Below are positions 1-8,813 of a DNA stretch of 64,000 nt, piece by piece. Positions within the stretch are counted from its first letter, which is position 1, and each line of letters begins with the position of its first letter. The notes under the pieces were generated by a model that did not search any database, had not been told where the DNA came from, and saw only the letters and a program-made list of their open reading frames with translations. The stretch is from Tenacibaculum sp. MAR_2010_89 (lineage in GTDB: Bacteria > Bacteroidota > Bacteroidia > Flavobacteriales > Flavobacteriaceae). The position numbers were made by a program, and so were the translations under genes. The DNA is taken from positions 223,501-287,500 of the forward strand of contig NZ_FNUB01000004.1 in NCBI RefSeq assembly GCF_900105985.1, in the 5' to 3' direction.

Positions 1-643
1 TTAATGCATCTTTAGGATTAATAGATCCATCTGTGTCAATATCAAAAACTAATTTTTCGTAATCTGTTTTTTGTTCAACACGAAAGTTTTCTACTGCATA
101 CTTTACATTCTTAATTGGAGTGTAAATAGAATCAGTAAAAATTGTTCCTAAAGGTGCTCCAGCTCTTTTGTTTTCTTCTGCTGGCACAAATCCTCTACCT
201 TTTTCTATGCTTATTTCAGCACTAAAACTAACAGACTTATCCATGTTACATAAAACTAATTCTGGATTTAATACTTGAAATCCTGAAATAAATTTTTGTA
301 AATCACCTGCTGTTAATTGCTCTTGTCCTGATACAGCTATAGAAACTGTTTCTCTGTCAGATTCTTCAATTTGCTTTTTAAAACGTACTTGTTTTAAATT
401 TAAAATGATTTCTGTAACATCTTCTACAACTCCTTCTATCGTTGAGAATTCGTGATCAACGCCATCTACTCGTAATGATGTTATTGCAAAACCTTCTAAA
501 GAAGATAATAATACTCTTCTCAAAGCATTTCCAATAGTTAATCCAAAACCTGGTTCAAGAGGTCTGAATTCGAATCTTCCAGAAAAATCTGTAGATTCAA
601 TCATTATTACTTTATCAGGCTTTTGAAAATTTAAAATTGCCAT
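1..643 (-). CDS. rpoA: RNA polymerase alpha subunit, partial (C-terminus outside window)
   Basis: This is the alpha subunit of RNA polymerase, which dimerises and nucleates assembly of beta and beta-prime. The reading frame opens with ATG at 641-643 and stays open to the left edge, giving 214 residues. These cover almost the whole N-terminal assembly domain. The dimerisation motif GNALRRVLL is visible at about residues 38-46, and the segment [21 protein letters not shown] matches the later part of the domain. The C-terminal DNA-binding domain lies beyond the window. It follows rpsD with a 95-base gap, the usual order at the end of the alpha operon. No promoter was seen in that gap, so it is probably transcribed from upstream. 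Confidence 0.97.
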   Translation of the reverse strand, partial: MAILNFQKPDKVIMIESTDFSGRFEFRPLEPGFGLTIGNALRRVLLSSLEGFAITSLRVDGVDHEFSTIEGVVEDVTEIILNLKQVRFKKQIEESDRETVSIAVSGQEQLTAGDLQKFISGFQVLNPELVLCNMDKSVSFSAEISIEKGRGFVPAEENKRAGAPLGTIFTDSIYTPIKNVKYAVENFRVEQKTDYEKLVFDIDTDGSINPKDAL

Positions 644-738
644 ATTTTCTTCATTTTAATTGTAATTCAGTTGCGCGGTTCATAAGTTTGAAGAAATACT
701 GACAAACCCTTTGGCTGAACTTCAATATGATTAATTTA

Positions 739-1344
739 TTACTTAGAATATAATTCTACGATTAACTGCTCTTTGATGTTCTCAGGAATTTGTAATCTTT
801 CAGGTGCTTTAATAAAAATACCTGATTTTTGATCAGAATTCCAAGATAACCATTCGTAAACACTACTATTAGAAGCTAATGCATTTTCAATAGCTTCTAA
901 AGATTTAGATTTTTCTCTAACAGCTACAACATCTCCTTCTCTTAATCTGTAAGATGGTATGTTTACTATCTCTCCATTCACAGTAATGTGACGGTGAGAT
1001 ACTAATTGACGTGCTCCTCTTCTTGAGTTAGCAACTCCTAAACGGAAAACAACGTTATCTAAACGAGACTCACATAATTGTAATAAAACCTCACCAGTAA
1101 TACCTTTAGAAGCTGAAGCGCTTTTAAATAAGTTACTAAATTGACGCTCTAAAATACCGTAAGTATATTTAGCTTTTTGCTTTTCCATTAACTGGATAGC
1201 ATATTCAGATTTTTTACCTCTTCTTTTACCAACTCCATGTTGTCCTGGAGGGTAATTTCTTTTTTCGAAGTTTTTATCATCTCCGAATATTGCTTCACCA
1301 AATTTACGAGCAATCTTAGTTTTTGGTCCTGTATATCTTGCCAT
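739..1344 (-). CDS. rpsD: 30S ribosomal protein S4
   Basis: Ribosomal protein uS4 is a primary binder of 16S rRNA in the 30S body. The 201-residue product is close to the usual length. The S4 RNA-binding fold is clear from about residue 93 ([10 protein letters not shown]) through the HITVNG loop to about residue 150. The N-terminus ([17 protein letters not shown]) has no zinc-binding cysteines, so this is the zinc-free form. A structured RNA at 1359-1407 lies directly in front of the start codon, 14 bases away. In other bacteria S4 represses its own operon by binding mRNA, so autoregulation is a reasonable inference here. Confidence 0.98.
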   Translation of the reverse strand: MARYTGPKTKIARKFGEAIFGDDKNFEKRNYPPGQHGVGKRRGKKSEYAIQLMEKQKAKYTYGILERQFSNLFKSASASKGITGEVLLQLCESRLDNVVFRLGVANSRRGARQLVSHRHITVNGEIVNIPSYRLREGDVVAVREKSKSLEAIENALASNSSVYEWLSWNSDQKSGIFIKAPERLQIPENIKEQLIVELYSK

Positions 1345-1358
1345 TTCTAATTAATTTA

Positions 1359-1407
1359 GTAGGGATTATGAATTAAGGCTTACTCCTTCGATAATCTTTG
1401 ATCCTAC
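1359..1407 (-). promoter_or_regulatory. candidate S4-binding leader RNA in front of rpsD
   Basis: On the minus strand three nested stems are visible. The outer stem pairs GTAGG with CCTAC (1403-1407 with 1359-1363). The middle stem pairs GATTAT with ATAATC (1391-1396 with 1364-1369). The inner stem is AGG/CCT (1385-1387 with 1376-1378) with a six-base loop. Internal loops of six bases (one-sided) and 3/6 bases separate them. The 3' side ends 14 bases before the rpsD ATG. A second hairpin (TTGATAT/ATATCAA) lies further upstream in the same 140-base gap. The arrangement fits a translational operator. That the ligand is S4 is inferred from position and from S4 autoregulation elsewhere. Confidence 0.6.
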
Positions 1408-1484
1408 TTGGTTTAAAATTTATAATTTTTATTGATATACTAATAATATCAATTTAGAAAAATATAAACTGAAACTAGTTCAGC

Positions 1485-1871
1485 TTATACTCTTCTTCTT
1501 TTTGGTGGACGACATCCATTATGAGGAATTGGAGTAACATCAATGATTTCAGTTACTTCTATCCCAGCATTATGAATTGATCTAATAGCAGATTCTCTAC
1601 CATTTCCTGGTCCTTTTACATATACCTTAACTTTACGTAATCCAGCTTCTTTAGCCACACCTACGCAATCTTCTGCTGCTAATTGAGCTGCATATGGAGT
1701 ATTCTTTTTAGAACCTCTAAAACCCATTTTTCCTGCTGAAGACCAAGAGATAACATCTCCCTTTTTGTTTGTTAAAGATATAATTATGTTGTTAAATGAT
1801 GCCGTTACGTGAGCTTCTCCCACTGACTCAATTACAACTTTACGTTTCTTTGTTACTTTAGACTTTGCCAT
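1485..1871 (-). CDS. rpsK: 30S ribosomal protein S11
   Basis: Ribosomal protein uS11 lies on the platform of the 30S subunit and contacts the 3' region of 16S rRNA near the mRNA exit. The product has 128 residues, the usual length, with the conserved core [10 protein letters not shown] and the basic end [15 protein letters not shown]. It lies between rpsM and rpsD in the alpha operon. The 140-base gap to rpsD downstream is unusually long for this cluster and holds the candidate S4 leader. In Bacteroidota the 3' end of 16S rRNA is sequestered on the ribosome by other platform proteins, so S11 sits beside that site. Confidence 0.98.
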   Translation of the reverse strand: MAKSKVTKKRKVVIESVGEAHVTASFNNIIISLTNKKGDVISWSSAGKMGFRGSKKNTPYAAQLAAEDCVGVAKEAGLRKVKVYVKGPGNGRESAIRSIHNAGIEVTEIIDVTPIPHNGCRPPKRRRV

Positions 1872-1904
1872 GATTGTTTACAATTAGTAAAAATAATCTA
1901 ACGA

Positions 1905-2270
1905 TTATTTTTTCTTGTTAGCTACAGTTTTTCTCTTACCTTTTCTTGTACGAGAGTTATTCTTAGTTCTTTGACCTCTTAATGGTAATCCAAGTCTGTG
2001 ACGAATACCTCTTTGACATCCGATATCCATTAAACGCTTAATGTTTAATTGAACTTCAGAACGTAACTCTCCCTCGATAGTGAAAGTTCCAACTTGCTCA
2101 CGAATTGCTGCAATTTGATCATCAGTCCAATCTTGAACTTTGATACTCTCATCTATTTTTGCTTCTGCTAATATATTTTTAGCTCTGCTTCTTCCTATAC
2201 CAAAGATGTAAGTTAAAGCGATAACTCCTCTTTTATTCTTTGGAATGTCAATACCTGCGATTCTTGCCAT
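1905..2270 (-). CDS. rpsM: 30S ribosomal protein S13
   Basis: Ribosomal protein uS13 sits in the 30S head, bridges to the 50S subunit and contacts P-site tRNA through its basic tail. The product has 121 residues. It begins [15 protein letters not shown] and ends in a lysine/arginine-rich tail ([12 protein letters not shown]), as expected. The helix-two-turn-helix core ([14 protein letters not shown]) is intact. It is separated from rpmJ upstream by two bases and from rpsK downstream by 33 bases, so it is almost certainly cotranscribed with both. Confidence 0.98.
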   Translation of the reverse strand: MARIAGIDIPKNKRGVIALTYIFGIGRSRAKNILAEAKIDESIKVQDWTDDQIAAIREQVGTFTIEGELRSEVQLNIKRLMDIGCQRGIRHRLGLPLRGQRTKNNSRTRKGKRKTVANKKK

Positions 2271-2272
2271 AA

Positions 2273-2389
2273 CTACCCTTGTCTTTGTTTAAATCTAGGA
2301 TTCTTTTTGTTAATTACATATAATCTGCCCTTTCTGCGTACTATTTTGCAGTCGGCACTTCTTTTCTTTAATGATGCTCTTACTTTCAT
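2273..2389 (-). CDS. rpmJ: 50S ribosomal protein L36, zinc-free form
   Basis: Ribosomal protein bL36 is a 38-residue peptide of the 50S subunit. It starts [15 protein letters not shown] and ends NPRFKQRQG, the family signature. The classical protein binds zinc with three cysteines and a histidine (C-x2-C, then C and H). Here only one cysteine (C14) remains, and the other positions are serine, asparagine and arginine, so no zinc site can form. It lies between infA and rpsM with gaps of 12 and 2 bases. The start is fixed by the conserved MKVRAS N-terminus. Confidence 0.95.
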   Translation of the reverse strand: MKVRASLKKRSADCKIVRRKGRLYVINKKNPRFKQRQG

Positions 2390-2401
2390 CAGTTTTGTTT
2401 T

Positions 2402-2617
2402 TTAATATCTGTAAGTAATTCTTGCCTTTGATAAATCATACGGACTCATTTCTAATTTCACCTTATCTCCAGGTAATAATTTGATATAATGCATACGCAT
2501 TTTTCCTGAAATGTGAGCCGTTACAATATGTCCGTTTTCTAATTCTACACGAAACATTGCATTTGATAATGCTTCTGTTATTGTTCCGTCTTGTTGAATT
2601 GCTGGTTGCTTAGCCAT
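2402..2617 (-). CDS. infA: translation initiation factor IF-1
   Basis: IF-1 is a single OB-fold protein that blocks the ribosomal A site during initiation. The product has 71 residues, with the typical core [20 protein letters not shown] and [23 protein letters not shown]. It follows secY directly: one base separates the secY stop from the infA start. There is no adk or map gene between them, unlike Bacillus and many Proteobacteria. It leads straight into rpmJ, rpsM and rpsK. Confidence 0.97.
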   Translation of the reverse strand: MAKQPAIQQDGTITEALSNAMFRVELENGHIVTAHISGKMRMHYIKLLPGDKVKLEMSPYDLSKARITYRY

Positions 2618-2618
2618 A

Positions 2619-3944
2619 TTATTTTAATGATTTTCTGTTACTGTTACCTGTTTTCATTAAACCGTCATATCGACTGTTTAATAAATATGAATTAATTTGC
2701 TGAATAGTATCTATAGCAACTCCTACCATAATGATTAAAGATGTTCCTCCATAAAACATTGCCCAATTTTGAGTAACTCCAAATTTAACAATGATTGCAG
2801 GTAAAATAGATAATGCTGCTAAAAATAATGATCCTGGGAATGTTATTTTTGATAATACAGAATCTAAATAATTAGCAGTTTCTTCACCTGGTTTATAACC
2901 TGGTACGAAACCATTACTTCTTTTAAGGTCTTCAGCCATTTTATTAGTAGGTATTGTAATTGCCGTATAAAAATAACTAAATACGATAATTAAAACAGCA
3001 AATATTACATTATACCATAAACCGAAATTATCAGCTAAACTATTTAAAGCTGGATATTTTTGACCTAATGCAACAGGTAAAAACATTATAGCTTGTGCAA
3101 ATATAATTGGCATTACACCTGCAGCATTTAACTTTAACGGAATGTATTGTCTTGCTCCGTCAACATCTTTAATGTTTGTAACTGCGGTACGGCGAGCATA
3201 TTGTACTGCTACTTTACGAACTGCGGTAACTAATAATACGGTTAATAAAATTACAACAAACCAAACTATTAACTCTATTAAAATCATCATGATTCCTCCA
3301 CCGCCAGCATTTTCTGTTTTAGAAACTACTTCTTGTAAGAAAGCAACAGGGAAATTAGCTATAATACCAACTGTAATTAATAACGATATTCCGTTACCAA
3401 CTCCTTTGTCAGTGATACGCTCTCCTAACCACATAGCAAATATGGTTCCTGCTGTTAATAAAATCATTGATGAAATCCAAAATGTAGCACCACCAACTAA
3501 GAAAGCTGATTCTGGTAATCCAAATTGGGTTTTAATAGCTGTAATATACGTTGGTCCTTGAACCAAAGTAATTAAGATAGTTAACCATCGAGTAATTTGT
3601 GTAATCTTTTTTCTTCCACTTTCTCCATCTTTCTGTAATTTCTGTAAATAAGGTACAGCAATACCCATTAATTGAACTACAATAGATGCAGAAATATAAG
3701 GCATTATACCAAGTGCCATTACTGACGCTCTAGCAAATGCTCCTCCTGTAAATGCGTTTAATAAACCTAAAAGACCTCCTCCAGCTTGATCTTTTAATGC
3801 TGCAAGCTGTGTAGGATCTATCCCAGGTAATGGAACAGCCGACATAAACCTGTATACAGCAATTAAACCAATAGTTAAAATTATTTTTTCTTTTAACTCT
3901 TCAATTTTGAAAATATCTTTTAAAGTATTTATAAAATTCATCAT
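2619..3944 (-). CDS. secY: protein translocase subunit SecY
   Basis: SecY is the channel subunit of the Sec translocase and moves unfolded proteins across, or into, the inner membrane. The product has 441 residues and about ten hydrophobic membrane segments. Typical SecY sequences are the plug region after [15 protein letters not shown], the segment [14 protein letters not shown], and the cytosolic loop [11 protein letters not shown]. The start shows two ATG codons in tandem (MMNF), and either could be used. It follows rplO by 11 bases and precedes infA by one, so it is in the spc transcription unit. Confidence 0.98.
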   Translation of the reverse strand: MMNFINTLKDIFKIEELKEKIILTIGLIAVYRFMSAVPLPGIDPTQLAALKDQAGGGLLGLLNAFTGGAFARASVMALGIMPYISASIVVQLMGIAVPYLQKLQKDGESGRKKITQITRWLTILITLVQGPTYITAIKTQFGLPESAFLVGGATFWISSMILLTAGTIFAMWLGERITDKGVGNGISLLITVGIIANFPVAFLQEVVSKTENAGGGGIMMILIELIVWFVVILLTVLLVTAVRKVAVQYARRTAVTNIKDVDGARQYIPLKLNAAGVMPIIFAQAIMFLPVALGQKYPALNSLADNFGLWYNVIFAVLIIVFSYFYTAITIPTNKMAEDLKRSNGFVPGYKPGEETANYLDSVLSKITFPGSLFLAALSILPAIIVKFGVTQNWAMFYGGTSLIIMVGVAIDTIQQINSYLLNSRYDGLMKTGNSNRKSLK

Positions 3945-3955
3945 TTACAGTTTTC

Positions 3956-4405
3956 TTATAAGGTAACCGCTTCGCCTCCAGCAGCTTCAATAGCAGCTTT
4001 AGCTGTAGCAGTAAATTTATGTACAGTAATATTTAATTTAGCTTTTAACTCTCCTCCACCTAATATTTTAACTAAGTCGTTTTTACGAGCTAAACGGTTT
4101 TCTACTAAAACATCTAAACTAACAGTGTCAGTAATTTTTCCGCTATCTACTAAATTTTGTAATTTATCTAAATTAACACCAACATATTCTTTACGATTTA
4201 TGTTAGTAAAACCAAATTTAGGCACACGTCTTTGAAGTGGCATTTGACCACCTTCAAATCCAATTTTACGAGAATATCCTGAACGAGACTTTTGCCCATT
4301 GTGACCTCTTGTAGCGGTACCACCTTTACCAGAACCTTCACCACGTGCAATTCTCTTAACTTTTTTAACAGATCCCTCTGCCGGTTTTAAGTTGTGTAAA
4401 CTCAT
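3956..4405 (-). CDS. rplO: 50S ribosomal protein L15
   Basis: Ribosomal protein uL15 is a late-assembly 50S protein with a long, basic, glycine-rich extension that penetrates 23S rRNA. The 149-residue product begins MSLHNLKPAEGSVKK. It then has the glycine/arginine-rich stretch (GEGSGKGGTATRGHNGQKSRSG) and the globular C-terminal domain ending AAGGEAVTL. It lies between rpmD (13 bases upstream) and secY (11 bases downstream), the standard spc order. Confidence 0.98.
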   Translation of the reverse strand: MSLHNLKPAEGSVKKVKRIARGEGSGKGGTATRGHNGQKSRSGYSRKIGFEGGQMPLQRRVPKFGFTNINRKEYVGVNLDKLQNLVDSGKITDTVSLDVLVENRLARKNDLVKILGGGELKAKLNITVHKFTATAKAAIEAAGGEAVTL

Positions 4406-4418
4406 GATTATTTATGTC

Positions 4419-4601
4419 TTATTTAATTTCCTCTACGGAAACTAAGTGTTTAATTGTATTTACCATACCAACTATAGAAGGAGTTGCCTCATGCTCTACA
4501 GTTTGGTTCATTTTACGTAAACCTAGTGCCTCTAACGTTCTTTTTTGATTTTTAAGGCGACCGATTTGACTTTTTACTTGTGTAACTCTAATTTTACTCA
4601 T
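4419..4601 (-). CDS. rpmD: 50S ribosomal protein L30
   Basis: Ribosomal protein uL30 is a small 50S protein. The product has 60 residues with the conserved pattern VTQVKSQIGRLKNQKRTLEALGLRK and HEATPSIVGMVN. This is the standard bacterial short form. It is flanked by rpsE (11 bases upstream) and rplO (13 bases downstream) and is certainly part of the same transcript. Confidence 0.97.
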   Translation of the reverse strand: MSKIRVTQVKSQIGRLKNQKRTLEALGLRKMNQTVEHEATPSIVGMVNTIKHLVSVEEIK

Positions 4602-4612
4602 CGTCTTAAATT

Positions 4613-5134
4613 TTAACCGTTAAAAACTTTCTCTAAAGATATACCTCTTTGTTTAGCTATAGTTGCCGCACTACGTAATTGTAATAAAGCGTCAAAAGTA
4701 GCTTTTACAACATTGTGAGGGTTAGATGATCCTTGAGATTTTGATAATACGTCTTTAATACCAACAGATTCTAATACCGAACGAACAGCACCACCGGCGA
4801 TAACCCCGGTACCATGTGAAGCTGGCTTAATGAATACTTTCGCACCACCAAACTTACCTTTTTGTTCGTGAGGTAAAGTTCCGTCTAAAATAGGAATACG
4901 TACTAAATTTTTCTTTGCATCTTCTACTGCTTTTGCAATAGCTGAGGCAACATCTTTAGACTTTCCTAATCCATGACCTACAACTCCGCTACCATCACCA
5001 ACTACTACGATTGCAGAGAAACCAAATGCTCTACCCCCCTTAGTTACTTTAGTAACACGTTGTACACCTACTAATTTATCTACAAGCTCTAAACCGCTTG
5101 GTTTTACTCTTTCTATGTTTTTATATCCTAACAT
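4613..5134 (-). CDS. rpsE: 30S ribosomal protein S5
   Basis: Ribosomal protein uS5 acts in mRNA entry and decoding fidelity and forms part of the spectinomycin site. The 173-residue product has the N-terminal double-stranded-RNA-binding-like domain ([25 protein letters not shown]) and the C-terminal ribosomal fold ([31 protein letters not shown]). The loop around VTKGGR, where spectinomycin-resistance changes occur in other bacteria, looks ordinary. It lies between rplR and rpmD. Confidence 0.98.
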   Translation of the reverse strand: MLGYKNIERVKPSGLELVDKLVGVQRVTKVTKGGRAFGFSAIVVVGDGSGVVGHGLGKSKDVASAIAKAVEDAKKNLVRIPILDGTLPHEQKGKFGGAKVFIKPASHGTGVIAGGAVRSVLESVGIKDVLSKSQGSSNPHNVVKATFDALLQLRSAATIAKQRGISLEKVFNG

Positions 5135-5145
5135 AATATAATTTC

Positions 5146-5496
5146 TTAAAATTTTAAACCAGCTTCTCTAGCAGCGTCTGCTAATACTTTTACTCTACCG
5201 TGGTATAAATACCCATTACGATCAAAAGCAACCATTTGTACGCCAGCTTTGTTAGCTTTTTCAGCTATAGATTTACCTACTGCAGTTGCAGCTTCTGCTT
5301 TAGAACTTGATGCTATTTCTTTATCTCTTGATGATACAGATGCTAAAGTAACACCCGCTACATCGTCAACTAATTGAGCATAAATTTCTTTGTTACTTCT
5401 AAAAACCGATAATCTTGGTTTTTCAGCAGTTCCTGTAACAATTTTTCTAATTCTATGCTTAATACGTTGTCTTCTTTCAAGCTTTGATAATGCCAT
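5146..5496 (-). CDS. rplR: 50S ribosomal protein L18
   Basis: Ribosomal protein uL18 binds 5S rRNA and brings it to the central protuberance of the 50S subunit. The 116-residue product begins [19 protein letters not shown] and has the conserved [14 protein letters not shown] segment ([20 protein letters not shown]) and the end [26 protein letters not shown]. It follows rplF by 18 bases and precedes rpsE by 11. Confidence 0.98.
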   Translation of the reverse strand: MALSKLERRQRIKHRIRKIVTGTAEKPRLSVFRSNKEIYAQLVDDVAGVTLASVSSRDKEIASSSKAEAATAVGKSIAEKANKAGVQMVAFDRNGYLYHGRVKVLADAAREAGLKF

Positions 5497-5514
5497 AATA
5501 ATTTCTCTTATTTA

Positions 5515-6060
5515 TTATGCAGATTTACCTGCTTTTCTTCTTAATACTTCTCCTACAAACTTAATTCCTTTTCCTTTATAAGGCTCTGGCTTACGGAAAG
5601 AACGAATTTTTGCTGCTACTTGACCAACTAATTGCTTGTCAAATGAAGATAATTTAATGATTGGATTTTTACCTTTTTCAGATACTGTCTCAACCTTAAC
5701 TTCTGGAGCTAAATTTAAAGTAATACTATGAGAGAAACCTAAAGCCAATTCTAATTTTTGACCTTGATTAGATGCTCTATAACCTACACCAACTAATTCT
5801 AGTTCTTTGGTATAACCTTTAGAAACTCCCTCAATCATATTATTGATTAAAGCACGATATAAACCATGTGCTGATCTATCGTCTTTACTTTCTGATGATC
5901 TTTCAACTGTTAAAATACCATCTTCGATTTTTGCAGTAATACCAGATTTTAACTCTTGAGTTAATTCACCTAATTTACCTTTAACTGTAACCACGTTCCC
6001 GTCTACTTTAACTTCAACACCTTGTGGTAATGCGATTGGATTTTTTCCTATTCTACTCAT
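5515..6060 (-). CDS. rplF: 50S ribosomal protein L6
   Basis: Ribosomal protein uL6 binds near the sarcin-ricin loop of 23S rRNA, by the factor-binding site. The 181-residue product shows the two L6 repeats. The signature near the C-terminus (RKPEPYKGKGIKFVGEVLRRKAGKSA) is intact. It follows rpsH by 15 bases and precedes rplR, in the normal spc order. Confidence 0.98.
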   Translation of the reverse strand: MSRIGKNPIALPQGVEVKVDGNVVTVKGKLGELTQELKSGITAKIEDGILTVERSSESKDDRSAHGLYRALINNMIEGVSKGYTKELELVGVGYRASNQGQKLELALGFSHSITLNLAPEVKVETVSEKGKNPIIKLSSFDKQLVGQVAAKIRSFRKPEPYKGKGIKFVGEVLRRKAGKSA

Positions 6061-6075
6061 TTTACAAAATGTATT

Positions 6076-6474
6076 TTAGTAAACGTAACATAAAACTTCT
6101 CCACCAACATTTTCAAGTCTTGCTTTTTTGTTTGTCATTACACCTCTAGATGTAGAAACAATAGCAATACCTAATCCGTTTAATACTCTTGGCATTTCTT
6201 TAGCGCCAACGTATTTACGTAAACCTGGTGTTGAAATTCTCTGAATTTTTCTGATTACTGATTCTTTTGTCTCTCTGTCATATTTTAAAGCTATCTTGAT
6301 AGTTCCTTGAACTTTATCTTCATTGAACTGATAACTTAAAACGTAACCTTGATCGAACAAAATTTTCGTCATTTCCTTCTTCAATTTTGAAGCAGGAATC
6401 TCTACTACTCTATGACCAGCTGCGATAGCATTTCTGACACGAGTAAGAAAATCCGCGATTGGATCTGTGTACAT
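6076..6474 (-). CDS. rpsH: 30S ribosomal protein S8, first gene of the second spc block
   Basis: Ribosomal protein uS8 binds helix 21 of 16S rRNA in the 30S body and represses spc-operon translation in E. coli. The 132-residue product begins MYTDPIADFLTRVRNA and ends with the conserved STSRGVMTNKKARLENVGGEVLCYVY. It is unusual here in being separated from rpsN by 341 bases that hold a terminator, a promoter-like box and a hairpin 15 bases before the start. S8 is therefore the first gene of its own transcript and a plausible self-regulator. Confidence 0.98.
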   Translation of the reverse strand: MYTDPIADFLTRVRNAIAAGHRVVEIPASKLKKEMTKILFDQGYVLSYQFNEDKVQGTIKIALKYDRETKESVIRKIQRISTPGLRKYVGAKEMPRVLNGLGIAIVSTSRGVMTNKKARLENVGGEVLCYVY

Positions 6475-6489
6475 AATTAATTAATTTTC

Positions 6490-6530
6490 GGTTTTGGTTT
6501 TCAATAATTATGTCTATTGAACCTGAAACC
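6490..6530 (-). promoter_or_regulatory. hairpin in the rpsH leader, candidate S8 operator
   Basis: On the minus strand an outer five-pair stem (GGTTT/AAACC) encloses an inner stem of nine pairs (GGTT-CAATA with TATTG-AACC, with a two-base bulge) closed by a loop of about eight bases. It ends 15 bases before the rpsH ATG. Position next to the start codon of an S8 gene suggests translational control, but I did not match it to the known S8-binding helix. Confidence 0.45.
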
Positions 6531-6636
6531 AGTTAATATTCATTTTTTGCTTTTCAGAAATAAATTACTTACAAGGCTTTGCTATTTTACTAACAGTTAC
6601 TTACAAGACGGAATTTACCCTATAAAAAACAGAGTG

Positions 6637-6644
6637 CAAATATA
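6637..6644 (-). promoter_or_regulatory. probable -7 element for rpsH transcript
   Basis: The minus strand reads TATATTTG, an exact match to the Bacteroidota -7 consensus TAnnTTTG. No clear TTTG or TTG is present 19-21 bases upstream, so the -33 element is weak or absent. It lies between the rpsN terminator and rpsH, about 160 bases before the start codon. Confidence 0.5.
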
Positions 6645-6759
6645 CATAAACTTTTTGAAAAAAAAATGTTTTAGTCAATTATCGTTTTGACTTTGAATTT
6701 ATTGGCTAATATTTGAATACTTTTTTTGGTCATTGAAGTATAAAAAATAATATTAAAAA

Positions 6760-6795
6760 CAAAAAAAAGGTGCATAATTTAAAATTATACACCTT
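6760..6795 (-). terminator. intrinsic terminator after rpsN
   Basis: The minus strand forms AAGGTG-ATAATTT paired with AAATTAT-CACCTT (6767-6795), with one mismatch near the base. It is followed by a run of eight T (plus-strand A at 6761-6768). The hairpin starts 20 bases after the rpsN stop codon. It should end the S10/first-spc transcript. Confidence 0.8.
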
Positions 6796-6815
6796 GTTTC
6801 TATAGTAAAACACTG

Positions 6816-7085
6816 TTACCAGCTTGCTTTTTTTACTCCTGGGATTAACCCTTGATTAGCCATTTCACGGAAAGTTACACGTGAAATTCCGAACTGACGC
6901 ATATACCCTTTTGGACGACCAGTTAATTTACAACGGTTGTGCTTTCTAATTGGTGATGCATTCTTTGGTAATTTTTGTAATGCTTCGTAGTCTCCAGCTT
7001 CTTTTAAAGCTTTTCTCTTTTCAGCATACTTTTCAACCATTTTAGCTCTTTTGCGCTCACGCGCTTTCATTGATTCTTTAGCCAT
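6816..7085 (-). CDS. rpsN: 30S ribosomal protein S14, zinc-free form
   Basis: Ribosomal protein uS14 is in the 30S head near S3 and S10. The 89-residue product begins [20 protein letters not shown] and ends [24 protein letters not shown]. It is the longer form without the CxxC zinc motifs; only one cysteine (in [12 protein letters not shown]) is present. It follows rplE by three bases and is the last gene before a terminator. Confidence 0.98.
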   Translation of the reverse strand: MAKESMKARERKRAKMVEKYAEKRKALKEAGDYEALQKLPKNASPIRKHNRCKLTGRPKGYMRQFGISRVTFREMANQGLIPGVKKASW

Positions 7086-7088
7086 CTT

Positions 7089-7640
7089 TTAATTCTTTTT
7101 AAATGGTAAACCTAATTCTCCTAATAATGACTTTGCTTCTTTATCAGTATTTGCAGATGTTACAAAAGTAATATCCATTCCACTGATTTTTTTAACTTGG
7201 TCAATATTAATCTCTGGGTAGATGATTTGTTCAGTAATTCCTAAATTGTAATTACCTCTACCATCAAAACCATTTGCTTTAATTCCGTTAAAGTCTCTTA
7301 CACGTGGTAAAGAGGCTGTTACTAAACGGTCTAAAAATTCATACATTACAACTCCTCTTAACGTAACTTTTGCACCAATTGGCATACCTTTACGTAATTT
7401 AAAGTTTGCAACATCCTTTTTAGAAATTGTTGGAACTGCTTTTTGACCAGTTATTCTTGTTAACTCATCAATAGCATATTCAATTAATTTCTTATCTGCT
7501 ATAGCTGCACCTACTCCTTTACTTACTACAATTTTCTGTAATTTAGGAACTTGCATTACATTGCTATAACCAAATTCATCAGTAAGAGCCTTGATAACTC
7601 TGCTCTTGTACTCTTCTTTTAATCTTGGTACGTAACTCAT
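7089..7640 (-). CDS. rplE: 50S ribosomal protein L5
   Basis: Ribosomal protein uL5 binds 5S rRNA and contacts P-site tRNA from the central protuberance. The 183-residue product has the family core [23 protein letters not shown] and [29 protein letters not shown]. It lies two bases after rplX and three before rpsN, so it is tightly coupled to both. Confidence 0.98.
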   Translation of the reverse strand: MSYVPRLKEEYKSRVIKALTDEFGYSNVMQVPKLQKIVVSKGVGAAIADKKLIEYAIDELTRITGQKAVPTISKKDVANFKLRKGMPIGAKVTLRGVVMYEFLDRLVTASLPRVRDFNGIKANGFDGRGNYNLGITEQIIYPEINIDQVKKISGMDITFVTSANTDKEAKSLLGELGLPFKKN

Positions 7641-7642
7641 GG

Positions 7643-7951
7643 TTATATTGCTTTATCTGATTTTTTTGAAAATCTCACTTTTTTATCTCCTTCTACTTTA
7701 TATCCAACTCTTACAGCTTCGTTGTTTTCAACTAATGCTACATTAGATATATGTAAAGAAGCTTCCTTTTTTACAATTCCTCCTTGTGGATTTGTTGCGC
7801 TAGGTTTAGTATGTTTAGAAACCATATTTACTCCCTCTACTACAACTCTATCTTTATCTTTAAGGATTTGTAAAACTTTACCTTCTGATCCTTTGTGATC
7901 TCCTGCTATTACTTTAACAGTATCTCCTGATTTGATTTTGAACTTCTTCAT
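7643..7951 (-). CDS. rplX: 50S ribosomal protein L24
   Basis: Ribosomal protein uL24 is an early-assembly 50S protein located near the peptide exit tunnel. The 102-residue product has the KOW motif at its N-terminus ([21 protein letters not shown]) and the segment [29 protein letters not shown]. It lies 13 bases after rplN and two before rplE. Confidence 0.98.
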   Translation of the reverse strand: MKKFKIKSGDTVKVIAGDHKGSEGKVLQILKDKDRVVVEGVNMVSKHTKPSATNPQGGIVKKEASLHISNVALVENNEAVRVGYKVEGDKKVRFSKKSDKAI

Positions 7952-7964
7952 CTTAAATACGATA

Positions 7965-8333
7965 TTAAAGCACTTCAGGTGCTAATGATACAATCTTCAT
8001 AAACTGCTTCTCACGTAATTCACGAGCAACAGGTCCAAATACACGAGTACCTCTCATTTCCTCAGTAGGATTTAAAAGTACACAAGCATTATCGTCAAAT
8101 CTAATATAAGATCCGTCTTTACGTCTAACTTCTTTCTTAGTACGAACAACAACTGCACGAGATACTTGACCCTTCTTTACAGTTCCGTTTGGAGTTGCAG
8201 ATTTTACCGTAACAACGATTTTATCTCCAACGCTAGCGTAACGCTTTTTTGTTCCACCTAAAACTCTAATCACTAAAACTTCTTTTGCTCCAGTGTTATC
8301 TGCTACTTTTAATCTTGATTCTGTTTGTAACAT
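7965..8333 (-). CDS. rplN: 50S ribosomal protein L14
   Basis: Ribosomal protein uL14 lies on the 50S interface and forms bridges to the 30S subunit. The product is 122 residues, starts [27 protein letters not shown] and ends [11 protein letters not shown]. It is almost unchanged relative to other bacterial L14 proteins. The gap to rpsQ is one base. Confidence 0.98.
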   Translation of the reverse strand: MLQTESRLKVADNTGAKEVLVIRVLGGTKKRYASVGDKIVVTVKSATPNGTVKKGQVSRAVVVRTKKEVRRKDGSYIRFDDNACVLLNPTEEMRGTRVFGPVARELREKQFMKIVSLAPEVL

Positions 8334-8334
8334 A

Positions 8335-8592
8335 TTATTTAGCTCTTTCTAGGATTTCTACTAATCTCCAACGTTTAGATTTACTTAATGGACGAGTTTC
8401 CATTATCTTAACAGTATCACCTTCGTTGCAATCGTTATTCTCGTCATGTGCAACATACTTCTTCGTTTTTAAAACGAACTTACCGTACATTGGGTGCTTT
8501 ACTCTTTTTACCTCATTAACAACGATAGATTTCTCCATTTTGCTACTAGATACAACACCTATTCTCTCTTTTCTAAGATTTCTTTTTTCCAT
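8335..8592 (-). CDS. rpsQ: 30S ribosomal protein S17
   Basis: Ribosomal protein uS17 is an OB-fold primary 16S rRNA-binding protein. The product has 85 residues with the conserved core [27 protein letters not shown] and [23 protein letters not shown]. It lies between rpmC (18 bases upstream) and rplN. Confidence 0.98.
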   Translation of the reverse strand: MEKRNLRKERIGVVSSSKMEKSIVVNEVKRVKHPMYGKFVLKTKKYVAHDENNDCNEGDTVKIMETRPLSKSKRWRLVEILERAK

Positions 8593-8610
8593 CTTTAAAA
8601 CTGACTAGAA

Positions 8611-8802
8611 TTATTGTAATTCTCTTTTAGTTAATTCTGTAGCAATTCTTGCTACAGTTTTTCTTAAGCTTCTTAACTGCAATGGGTTTTCCAATGGAGT
8701 TATGGCATGAGCCATCTTAAGATCCGTATAATTTTTCTTTAACGCTACTAACTGTTCTTGTAAGTCTGCGATAGATAATTCTTTAATTTCTGATTGTTTC
8801 AT
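8611..8802 (-). CDS. rpmC: 50S ribosomal protein L29
   Basis: Ribosomal protein uL29 is a small two-helix protein by the exit tunnel, where trigger factor and SRP dock. The 63-residue product is MKQSEIKELSIADLQEQL at its start and ends with the expected RSLRKTVARIATELTKRELQ. It lies 11 bases after rplP. Confidence 0.97.
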   Translation of the reverse strand: MKQSEIKELSIADLQEQLVALKKNYTDLKMAHAITPLENPLQLRSLRKTVARIATELTKRELQ

Positions 8803-8813
8803 TTTATATAGAA

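Larger units (their letters stand above)
6475..6815 (-). other. intergenic break between rpsN and rpsH with leader RNA
   Basis: This 341-base gap splits a normally continuous ribosomal operon. From upstream to downstream on the minus strand it holds the rpsN terminator hairpin, an AT-rich stretch, a TATATTTG box, two copies of an 11-base direct repeat (TTACTTACAAG on the plus strand, at 6565-6575 and 6597-6607), and a hairpin at 6490-6530. No open reading frame of interest is seen. Confidence 0.7.

Noticed and set aside
3142..3561. Open reading frame on the plus strand across secY
   Set aside because: It lies wholly antisense to the highly conserved secY and has no recognisable features; the same holds for antisense frames in fusA, prfA, susC and tpiA.
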